The notes under the pieces: model-generated
The model's database searches: none
The model's input: the letters and a program-made list of their open reading frames with translations, nothing else
What the model was told of the DNA's origin: nothing
Translations under genes and position numbers: made by a program
Part shown: in pieces, positions 51,001-60,600 of the stretch
How the letters are laid out: each line of letters opens with the position of its first letter
Numbering within the stretch: position 1 is the stretch's first letter
From: Odiellus spinosus
Taxonomy: Eukaryota > Arthropoda > Arachnida > Opiliones > Phalangiidae
Assembly (NCBI GenBank): GCA_963920705.1
Contig: OY987226.1
Location: 9,364,501 to 9,428,500 of the forward strand
Length of the DNA stretch: 64,000 nt
Reading direction: 5' to 3'

Positions 51001-51884
51001 TATATTGCCTTTTTGGAAAAGATATTACCATATTTTTATGCAAATATGATAAAACGGGTAAACGGCCTCGACTTCGGAAACGAGAACTGCTTACAATAAT
51101 GGGGGTGGTTGAGCTAGCAGGTACGTACAAATATCGAGGATAGGTATCGCAGATCTAAAAAAAGAGTTTTATTTGAAAGTTTTGAGACTACTGGCAAAAC
51201 ATTTCAAACCTCATAGTCGTTATTTATGTTAGTGAAAACCCAATGCTTATTCGGGACTCCCATACGACTGAATTCAGCCTGCAAGTCAAATTTATCCCAT
51301 CCTGATATCTTAAGCAAATCCTCATTTGACGCAGTATAGTGAAAACAGTATAGATCCACCAAATTAACTAAAAACAAAGGGCGAAAGGTAATTATAAACT
51401 CAACCAAAGAGATTAGTATACAGATTAATACTAACTTGGTTGGGATAAACTTTGAAGAGATAAGAAAATGTCATGACAGTCACGTTCTCTGGGAATGACA
51501 AAAGTCACGCATAGGAAATTCTTACAACGAATTTGCAAGGGAGAACCTGATGTGGAGATAGGTAGTTTTTCTACATTTGCAATGTGCATATGAAGGACCT
51601 GAAATTGGGCATTAACTTGTAAACTAGCAAAATCCATAAGTGAGCAATATCTGAATAGAACAAACCCATGTCTCTTTCTTTCCTTCGGGATCAACAAATA
51701 TTAAGTGGGTTGCGGTCAAGTAAAGTGTCCCATTGGAAGGCTTTTTACTATTGAACCTGTCCAACATTCGGACATTTTCTACCTGAATAGAAACATTTTT
51801 AATCAAATAAATTTCAAGAAAGATGAAGTTATATCAAATTCTATAACATTAGATTTTTACCTTAGGCGTTTTAATTAATTCCAT
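48052..51884 (-). CDS. Mtmr6: Myotubularin phosphatase (MTMR6/7/8 type) with C-terminal FYVE-related finger
   Basis: Minus-strand exons in transcript order: 51861-51884, 51666-51782, 51436-51598, 51210-51367, 51029-51154, 50836-50970, 50641-50773, 50344-50576, 50032-50282, 49640-49765, 49441-49567, 49189-49381, 48930-49054, 48052-48198, encoding 685 residues. The PH-GRAM part ([46 protein letters not shown]) is followed by the phosphatase domain. Its loop [11 protein letters not shown] is intact, with the catalytic Cys at about residue 334, so the enzyme should remove the 3-phosphate from PI3P and PI(3,5)P2 on endosomes. A coiled-coil region follows ([15 protein letters not shown]). The last about 60 residues form a Zn finger ([34 protein letters not shown]) resembling the FYVE-related domain of some invertebrate MTMRs. 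Subfamily symbol less certain than family. Confidence 0.9.
48672..48840 (-). repeat. Dispersed repeat family 4, copy in Mtmr6 intron
   Basis: It matches the reverse complement of 58106-58290: TTTTCTGAAAATTTAAATTT, ATTTCAAATCCT and AATATTTTTTGAGTG correspond to the other copy. It lies between the last two Mtmr6 exons. Confidence 0.6.
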
Positions 51885-52451
51885 ATCTAGGTTTCAAATA
51901 ATTTCACAAATATCATTTCCTAAAACACAATGAAAATATACCTACTTTTTAAAACCATATGCAGAATGACTAGGGTCCTTAGAACCCCTAGGAGGCGGGG
52001 GAGGGGATAACTCAGACTTTCAGAGTAGGCCTACACAGAAGTACATATTTACTTCTGGTATAGACCATTTTGAGACCGATTCTTGACCTACTGACGTCAC
52101 CACAAAAGCCTAAATTATTTCAATCGCAATAAGGAAATTACAAAGCCCGTACCAGGACTTCCGAGAAAAAAAAAATCCGCTTCCGCAACGCGTTTTTGTT
52201 GGATAACCTGTACATATAACGCGAAAATTGGAACGGGCAGATATGATAAATTTAATTGTCCAGGGATTTGTGCTTATTTCTGTCCCTGAGAATCATAGAC
52301 AACAAGTTTTGGCAAACATGTCACCCATTTTCAACGTCGTCTTCACTCTTCAAGTAATCTTAAAATTATGGCCCCCTCACGGGAGTCACGGCTACAAAGT
52401 CCGCTGTCCGATTTTTGAATTACAACTTTACAAGTGTTTGAATTTGTTAAC
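51885..52451. promoter_or_regulatory. Shared upstream region of Mtmr6 and CEP120
   Basis: The two start codons are 567 bases apart and face away from each other, so this interval must hold both promoters unless distant leader exons exist. There is no TATA box at a clear position. An NRF1-like CGCAACGCG lies at about 52184-52193. It is a candidate bidirectional housekeeping promoter. Confidence 0.5.
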
Positions 52452-55400
52452 ATGGGTGACAATTTATTGTTGGTGTTACGTGTTTTAGACGGTCAGTACT
52501 TTGTACCTGGAAGAGAAGCTGATTTAACAGTTTACGTCGAAGCAAAACTGGGTAACGACGTACTAAAAACTGACCAAGTAATTTTTTCATCAAATCCAAA
52601 GTTCGACTCAGAACTCGCTTTTGAATTGAAAAAGAAGGCATTGCAATTACATCGGGTAAATAGGACACCCATGAAAGTTCAGTGCTTGATTATTAATACA
52701 AAAAACAACAAGAAAGAAGTGGCTGGAAACATAGTTTTAGATCTGCGAAGCGCATCTTACACCAACAAAGATCCTAAATGGTATGGCTTATTGAACAGCA
52801 AATTCTCTAAACATAGACCAGAATTATCAATGGCATTTTACATTGAAAATGAATCCTCAAAGCCAGATATTGCACCATCAATACCGTTCAAATTGTTACC
52901 ATCAAAGCCCCAAGAAAGATCATTAACAGATACGCCTAAACTGAGAGACGAAATCGGGATTAATACGTGTGATGACTTAGTAAGCAAAGTGAAAAGTCAA
53001 CTCCAATCAGAGTCTACTAATGATGACAACATAACACCCATTTTAAATTCACGAGAAGGGATCTATCAAATTGGTCCTGAAGACATTTTTAATGAACATT
53101 ATCTATTCTCTATAACATTAGCTTTTGCTGAAAATCTAGAGAGCTTAGCTTATGGAAATCTGGACAAAAATTATTTCTTTTTCTATTCCATGTTTGGTAA
53201 CCACGTTTCGACAGAAAAATTCAAAGATTTATCAAATCCAAACTTTCCTGTTGAAAGAGCTTCAGTAAGAATAAGAGCGAACCCAAGTTTTTTAGGCCAA
53301 TTTTTCAAGCAACAAAATGTTTTCCTTGTTATGCTGTGTTGCGATGAGAAGTCTATTGCCAATGCAAAGCTCTCATTAAAACAATTCTCAGATGTAGATG
53401 ATTTAGCTCATCCAAAAACTTTGGAAGGTATCTTTGAGTTAATCTTGATTGAAAATGAGGCTAAAAAGAATGAACCAACGAATAAACCAGCTATTGGTAT
53501 TTCAATAACACTCAAAAAGGAGTCCCAAGAGAGTTTGTTAATAAACGTAGACAAAGCTCTATCTGTAGCAAATTTTAACTCTAATAATGGTGATTCTCAC
53601 CACAGCGAAGCAGAGCATAGGTACGATAATAATTCCACCGAAACTCAAGAAGAATATAGTGTCTTCTTTGAGAAATCTGGTGAACACACTAATAATACTC
53701 AATCCAACACTACCATTGGGGAGTCTTCTATACAAGCAAGTTACGTTGGTTGCGAAAAAGAGAAAAAAATCGAACAGAAAGACTTTCAACCACACCGATA
53801 CGCCTTCACTATTGATTTAAGAAGTTTTCAACTCAAAGACAGTGTAGCTCCTTTCAAATGTTTCTTTCGATATGACTATCGATTCTTTGGTACAACCTCA
53901 CCTATAGAAACTCGACCACCAATTAAAGTACTTTCTAATGAAGTTAATGTAATTCCTCATGGATACTGCAGTTTTAATATTATTACGACTCCGGCTAAGA
54001 TTGAGGCCACTTTTAGGGAAATACCGCTGATATTAGAAGTTCTGGAATCAACAAGTGCCAATGGGAAAGAATTAAATTGTCTGACTGGAATTGGAAAACT
54101 ATCTTTAGACTTCTTGAACAAAGCTACCAAAGAAAATTACACTAATGACGAAGGAAGGCTGAGTTTTAGACAAACTTCCTCGGTCAAACTTCCAATGATA
54201 TCTTTAAGTGGTCCCATATTAGGGACATTATCCGTCGTGGTAACTTTAGACAACATGGGTATCTCTGAAACTTCAACCGCTGTGACTAAAGAACCTAATC
54301 CCATTAAGGAGTCTATACCTATGGTAGATATTTCCCAGGAGCCATCAAAAGTAGAGAAAAAAACAAAGATTATAACTGGAAATGATGTATTAAAGGCCGC
54401 ATTAGAGTTGGAACTTTGGAAAGAACAACAAGAAATTTTATTTCGTCAAAGTTTGAAGGAAAGAGAAACCGAACATTTACAAGCTCTAACTGCTGAATGG
54501 AAAAAACGTGATACAGATAGAGAAGTTTTTGTTCGAAAAAGCCTCGAAGAGAATCAAAAGATGGAAGATAAATTGAAAAGGGCATTGGCGGATGTTGAAT
54601 TGAGGGAACGTCAACTTTTGGCCAAAGAGAATGAATTGGATAAAAGTTTGAAAGTTTTTTTGAGTAAAGTTTCCAAAATGGAAAACGAAGCCAAAGATAG
54701 TATTCGCCGAATAAAAACGGAATGTGATTACCGGATAGATTTAGAGAAACAGAAGAGATCTAATTTGGAAAGGGAGTTACAAAAAATGAAAGAAAGAAAC
54801 ACGGAGTTAGAAAAAAGACTTTTGGAAAAAGAAAGTATCATTCAAACCGTACAAAACAAACTCAATGGGCTTCCTGAGTATCAATTACAATCTGATATTA
54901 CCACTCTTCACTCAGAGAAGGAAGATTTGAAGAAGAAACTAGAAACCGCGATCTCAGCTAAAGTCCGCTATAAAGAACAATGGGGGAAGGCTTTGAGACA
55001 AATTTCCAATTTGCAGCAACAACTAAATACGGTGGAAAAAAACCAACTGACACAAAAAGTGAAAGAGCTAGAGAAGGACAAGTTGAAGGAAACGGCCCTG
55101 AAAGAAGGGAAGAAAATTTCCAGTGAAAAAGAAAAATTGGAAGAAATTAAAAACGAAGTTTCGCAACTGAAACAAAGACTATCATCAACGACGAATGAAG
55201 AAAATTTGGCGCAACCAAACTTACCAATTAGTTCTTCGAATAATTACAATCCTTACAGTTTTGGACCTCAAATTGAAAATTCTCTAACAACTTGTAGCGA
55301 AATTTCATCATCCAAGAAAGATCCCTTGACTTTTCTCGAAGGACTAATGAATGAAAAACAATTGCTTTTGGAATCCGGAGCCTATAAAGAAACCGATATG

Positions 55401-55454
55401 GTCATTACGTTTCTCGACAAACGCATAAAAGAAGTTTTATACAGAGAAACTTAA
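52452..55454 (+). CDS. Cep120: Centrosomal protein CEP120, single exon
   Basis: One open frame of 1000 codons with no intron; the ATG at 52452 lies in a good context (TTAACATGG). The N-terminal C2 domain matches CEP120 closely (YVEAKLGNDVLKTDQV, ALQLHRVNRTPMKVQCL, AGNIVLDLRSASYTNKDPKW). A second C2-like domain follows, about residues 460-610 (FTIDLRSFQLKDSVAPFKCF). From about residue 655 there is a long coiled coil (ALELELWKEQQEILFRQSLK onwards), ending in the conserved tail LEGLMNEKQLLLESGAYKET. CEP120 promotes centriole elongation and appendage formation. Length is as in vertebrates (about 986). Poly(A) signal AATAAA is at 55458. The lack of introns contrasts with all neighbours. Confidence 0.93.
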   Translation: MGDNLLLVLRVLDGQYFVPGREADLTVYVEAKLGNDVLKTDQVIFSSNPKFDSELAFELKKKALQLHRVNRTPMKVQCLIINTKNNKKEVAGNIVLDLRSASYTNKDPKWYGLLNSKFSKHRPELSMAFYIENESSKPDIAPSIPFKLLPSKPQERSLTDTPKLRDEIGINTCDDLVSKVKSQLQSESTNDDNITPILNSREGIYQIGPEDIFNEHYLFSITLAFAENLESLAYGNLDKNYFFFYSMFGNHVSTEKFKDLSNPNFPVERASVRIRANPSFLGQFFKQQNVFLVMLCCDEKSIANAKLSLKQFSDVDDLAHPKTLEGIFELILIENEAKKNEPTNKPAIGISITLKKESQESLLINVDKALSVANFNSNNGDSHHSEAEHRYDNNSTETQEEYSVFFEKSGEHTNNTQSNTTIGESSIQASYVGCEKEKKIEQKDFQPHRYAFTIDLRSFQLKDSVAPFKCFFRYDYRFFGTTSPIETRPPIKVLSNEVNVIPHGYCSFNIITTPAKIEATFREIPLILEVLESTSANGKELNCLTGIGKLSLDFLNKATKENYTNDEGRLSFRQTSSVKLPMISLSGPILGTLSVVVTLDNMGISETSTAVTKEPNPIKESIPMVDISQEPSKVEKKTKIITGNDVLKAALELELWKEQQEILFRQSLKERETEHLQALTAEWKKRDTDREVFVRKSLEENQKMEDKLKRALADVELRERQLLAKENELDKSLKVFLSKVSKMENEAKDSIRRIKTECDYRIDLEKQKRSNLERELQKMKERNTELEKRLLEKESIIQTVQNKLNGLPEYQLQSDITTLHSEKEDLKKKLETAISAKVRYKEQWGKALRQISNLQQQLNTVEKNQLTQKVKELEKDKLKETALKEGKKISSEKEKLEEIKNEVSQLKQRLSSTTNEENLAQPNLPISSSNNYNPYSFGPQIENSLTTCSEISSSKKDPLTFLEGLMNEKQLLLESGAYKETDMVITFLDKRIKEVLYRET

Positions 55455-56477
55455 AATAATAAAATTCCTGGTGAAAATTAAATTTTAACCCAAGGACCAC
55501 TTTTAAAGATTTACTATAGAATCGGTTTGAGTACTCAGATTATACAAGTCTGTAATTCCCTCTGTGTTTAAAAAATAAAACAGAAAGGGAGCATAGATTT
55601 GTTCGCTCTTGAATTCAAACCAATTCTTATTTGTAATTTTATTAACTTAAAAGTAATATCATTTAAAATACTTTTTATAACATACAAAATGGAATCGTTT
55701 CTATTTTAAATTAAAAAATGGGGTTGTTTTTACTAAAACAAATTTAATTAAAATTTAACATTATTTTTTTTTAATCAGTTGTGACTACTCATGTGTTTTT
55801 TGGAGTACAGGCTGTTGTCCCTGCCACGGTTGGAGATTTGACTGAGGCTCAATTAGGATTGACCCATTTTCGATATTCTACAACAATCATTGGGGTTTAT
55901 AGTCCAAACTCTGCTTCCTAGACACCAAATTCAGGGGTGCCCCCATCATTCCCCAAATAGGCTACTGCCTCTGTGGTTGCGTGCAACCTTGTTTGCAAAA
56001 TAAATATTATTACTTCAAAACCTCAATAGGTATAGTTATTCAGTCTGCTTTATGTCATAGACTTGGACAAGCATGGCACTCTGAACTTTTTTTCCCCTAT
56101 TTACTCTTGTTCCTTGTGCCACAGTCCACTCATGTAATCATATGCCCAAAAGGCGTCTCTAAGTTTCCTAGAACACATGTCAGAAGGATGGATTACAAAT
56201 TTTGTTTTCTCTGAGCATTTGGCAAAAAGTATCCTATAAGTATTAGTCATTTTGACGAAAACCCCCTAATTTTCCACTCCTAGTTGGCTTTGAAATAAAC
56301 GCGAAGTAATATTTTGTGAGAGACCTGGCCAATAATTAATTCTCGTTTTTTTATTTTTTTTGCATGTTTCTTGTACCTTAATAACAAGATGACCATGTCC
56401 ATTCAGAAGCCACACCATTAGAAGCCATTGCCACGCTAAACGTAATCCCAATATACTTCCAATACTGGCATAATTGA

Positions 56478-57141
56478 CAAACTGCATTCTAAATGTAAGT
56501 ATATTTTACAATACCGGCTTATTTGTTGAGCAGCATTCTCTCTATTTAGTATATTTACTAAACCTGGGGTATTTGTAAGATTTGATTCTCCCTTTTATAT
56601 AAGCCTAGCCCGCTAAGCCTAATCCCAGCATTGGAAAGATGGTAAATAGACCCAATATCCTCATTACACATATTGCCGATACCACGGTAATTGTCTGACT
56701 GCATTCTCCCTTTAAGTTTATTTCCAATACCAGGGTAATTCTGACTGCATTCTCCCTTTAAGTTTATTTCCAATACCAGGGTAATTCTGACTGCATCCTC
56801 CCTTTAAGTATATTTCCAATACCAGGGTATTCTGGGTGCATTCTCCCTTTACATATATTTCCAATGCCGGGGTAATTCTGACCGAATTCTCCTTTTAAAT
56901 ACATTTCCAATATCAGGATAATTGTCTGACTGCATTCTCCCTTTAAGTATATGTTCTATTACTGCATATTTGCCTGGTTGGATTCTCCGTTTAAGTATAT
57001 TCTCCATTACGGCCTATTAGTTTGGTTGCATTCTAACTTTAACTATATTTCCCCAATACGCATTCCCCCTTTTAACTATATTTTACAACACCGCCATATT
57101 TCTCGAACTGCATTCTCTCTTTAAGTATATTTGCTAATACC
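56478..57141 (+). repeat. 46-base minisatellite
   Basis: There are about 13-14 tandem units of TGCATTCTCCCTTTAAGTAT followed by ATTTCCAATACCAGGGTAAT plus a few bases. Copies near 56700-56830 are almost identical; those toward both ends are diverged. The unit's TGCATTCTCCCTT block also occurs near the ends of family 1 elements (129-141, 2049-2062). Confidence 0.85.
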
Positions 57142-57256
57142 AGAAGCCGATTAAACCCTCCTTTGAAGTCTATTAATTTAATGTTCGATGTAGCGCGCCT
57201 CTCTGAAAAGGTAAATTTTCCTTTTTTGTTACCTCGGAGAGAACCTATTTCATACA

Positions 57257-57291
57257 CCCCCCCCCCCCCCCTTCACTCTCTCTCTCTCTGC
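57257..57291 (+). repeat. Poly-C run and CT microsatellite
   Basis: About 16 consecutive C are followed by TTCA and then a run of CT repeats. Such runs are prone to length error and replication slippage. Confidence 0.8.
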
Positions 57292-57623
57292 AGAAAATTG
57301 AAAATTCTCTCTTTTGTGGGATAGGGTCTTCAAAATATTTGCTCACAGGCATTTTTTTATGTAATAAGGATACCGAGCTCTAGCTCGTACCCCCGCCTAC
57401 CCCTAGTTTCGATACAAGCAGACTCTTCGTGTATAAATACAACCTCTTTAAGTTAACCCAGAATTTAACAACACACAATCCGCATTATCAAAACGGATTT
57501 AATTCAAATCGCCACAATTATAATCAAACTTTTTCCTCATTAACAAGCTTATCTAAACCAGAATGAAAATCGCAACCGCTTGAGGTGTCAGAATTTACAG
57601 ATTCATTTCCCTTACTTATTTGT

Positions 57624-60600
57624 CTAGAAAAAACATATTCCCCCCCCTTTCATTGATAAATAACTAGCGGATGCTTCGGGGTCAGGTTGACTTTGTATAT
57701 TTCCATCTTCTATTTGTATCATTGGAATTGTGCGCCCATCATTATTATCATGCTCGGTTTGATTCTGATCCGATTCAGCAGTACTCAAAACGAGATGGCC
57801 TCTTTCGTTCATGGCTAAATAATCAGTTCCTTCGTTTAGGAAATTCATTTCGTCCAATTTCAAATAAAACTTAAGTAAAAGAAGGCTATTATAATTCATG
57901 GCGTTTACGTGCAAAGTAAAAAACACCAAAAATGTTATACAAACTTACATCCTTAACTCCGGCGTGTAACAAATCACCAAATGCGTCGCTCAAGTCTTCA
58001 AAAGAAGGTCTATTGTCGGGCGATTCATTCCAACATTGTATCATTACGCGATAACTAAAAAAATCCAAATTAATTAGCAATTGAAGGGTGACCTGATGAC
58101 ACCCAGCTTAAGCTCCTATACAAAATTTCACTCAAAAATATTGAACCGTTTTCTCGCAATAAGGATTTGAAATTCGCGTTTTTACCCTGTTTTTTCCGAG
58201 AGAAATTTAAATTTTCAGAAAAGGGGAGTGGCCAAATTTTTGTCCCGAAATTGAATCTATATTTCATGAAAAGCACGCGAATTTCCGCGCGCGATAATCT
58301 CGAAAACATAGTTACAAATGCGCAGAATTTGGGAGTAATGCGAACTTTGCCAGATCGCCGCGATCGCTCGGAGACCCTTCTGTAGCATTGAGATTCCAAT
58401 CTATAAACGTTAGTTATTTTATCTATGGTTGGGACAAAGTGAAGTTTTATAAAAACACCAATTTCATGGAACGTTCGATTTGGGATTTGCCGTTTTGTCA
58501 TTTTCCGGGTAAATTTTTAGTACAACATTGAATTTTTTGTGGTCTATTTTTATTTTGTTTGTATTGTATTTAACCGTGTGTCACCTTTTAAGCTTAATTA
58601 TGTTTAATATTAATTTTTTATCGCATTAGGCCTATTTTTGAGGAACTTCTGTTTATAAAATAGTAAGAAAGTAATAGGAAAGATGTGCGGGGCAGGGCCT
58701 ATTCAACAATTTTATGCCAAGAAATTAGGCCCTGAATGCCTTTAATTGTAGAAAATAGACTATGCCATTAAACTTAGGAGACCTCTTTAAATAATTACAC
58801 ATTGTTTGGCGCGTAATCAGGTTTATCCATGCGATAACCATTTTTCAGCTTCTTGTAAAAATCTCCATCTAATTCCATACCGGGATAAGGATCACCTCCT
58901 AATGAAAAAATCTCCCAAAGCAAAATTCCATAAGACCAGCTAAATAAAAAAGCATAAAAAACAATTAGTCTAAATTAAAAAAAGTAGGGTATAGTTAAAA
59001 AATAAGCATACATATCACTTTTTGATGTGAAAACTTTATGTTCTAGAGACTCCAAGGCCATCCATTTTATTGGCAAAGGACCCTGGTGAGCGCAAAACAA
59101 AAATCGTTATTTCTTCGTATTCGTAAGGGCCTGATCAATCGGTGCACAAGTCGGTAGCTTTGAATTTGTGCGAGAAACTGGTTCCCCAATTTAAAGGTGT
59201 TCTGAACGATAATAAAGCTTCGAACAGGTAAGCAAAAAATTTTGTATTTGTGCGGAATGTCTTATCTTATCAATTCGGTCGAATGGGATTCGATCCAATG
59301 GGATAACACCCCAAGGCTAGTAACTCGCTTTTAATATCTACTTTTATTATATACTTACATTTCCTTGTAATTTGTAATCATCGCTGTTGTAACAATCTTT
59401 GGCCAGACCAAAATCACAGATTTTAACAACATTATCGTCGGCTAGTAGGACATTACGCGCGGCCAAATCACGGTGCAACACCTAAACAACCAAAAATCAA
59501 TTACACATCCATATTAGCACCTTACCCCTCATGATCTCTAGGGAAACTTCTATGCCGCTAGTGTTAAGGTATATGAAGGATGTCCAGTCAAGTTCATTGA
59601 CTTCACAACCCCCGCAATCAAACTTAAAAAAATGTGGGGAAATTTGGAAAAAGGTTAGTTAGGAGACAGGTTAACCAAACTCTGCCAAGCCACATAACTG
59701 TATGGAATCTGGGCTTGATTTGATACTAACGTTGATTTGAACAGAAGAGAAAATCCTCTAGTATTTGTCAAGTCTCACGACAAATAGCCTTGACGTACCT
59801 CAAAATTACCGAGTTATAGGTGCCCTGGCTCGAGTCGTGTTGTGCACACGGCCAAAGCTGTTGCTTTTCTCATTCCCAATAGGTTTGTGTTCTATCGCAG
59901 CAGAGGGATAACTGGCTTGCTCCCCTTGTTTCTCAACAAGCTAAAGTTAATCTCATGAATAAGTATTTTAACCTTTCTCGATGAAAGGTATTGCATTCCT
60001 CTAGCAACTTGAAATCCGTAACATAGGAGATCACATGTAGACGTGATTATATCTTGCAAAAGATCATCATCTAATTCGCTCATTGCAGGCTGTCGTAACG
60101 TGGTACTTTTAGATGATTGTGCCGGGTTCGTGCTGTTTGATACAGTTTTAGTCACGTCCGAATTGGAGTTCTCAGGGTGAATTAAATCAGCATAATTCCG
60201 TTGGCTAAAATTTCCAAATATTGAAGGTTAAATGGGTCCTAAGATATATACGCAGGCAATACTAAATACTAATAGTTAATCTTTCATTCTGATTTCCTCA
60301 AAATTATTATTGAAATTAGAAAATGTGAAAATGATTCGTTAATGAAAAAATATATTTTAACACAAGTCGACCTTTTCAAAAACAAAATTATTTTTACAGA
60401 ATTAAAAGCGGAATTTGAAAAAAATTTACTATATGCCTAATTTCATTTCAGTTTTGAATTTTTTATCAAAATGAAAGTTAAAGAATATTAATCCTAGCTA
60501 GAGCTACTAAGTAGTTTTGGGAAGTGACTGGTTGACTCTCAGTTCGAAAGCCACACCTTAATTGGGACCACATACATTTTAATTTTAGATTTAAATTAAG

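Larger units (their letters stand above)
55455..57623. other. Convergent intergenic region between CEP120 and Pvr
   Basis: After the CEP120 poly(A) signals (55458, 55573) comes about 900 bases of unremarkable sequence. It is followed by the 46-base minisatellite (56478-57141), a run of about 16 C joined to a CT microsatellite (57257-57291), and then the 3' end of the minus-strand receptor gene, including a possible frame-shifted C-terminus at 57524-57639. Confidence 0.55.

Noticed and set aside
51602..51660. Open frame extending upstream of an Mtmr6 exon
   Set aside because: A donor after KETW and the acceptor before [12 protein letters not shown] restore the family alignment, so this stretch is a short intron.
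58070..58501. 143-codon minus-strand open frame inside a Pvr intron
   Set aside because: It lies in a dispersed repeat, breaks the Pvr reading frame if included, and resembles no known protein.
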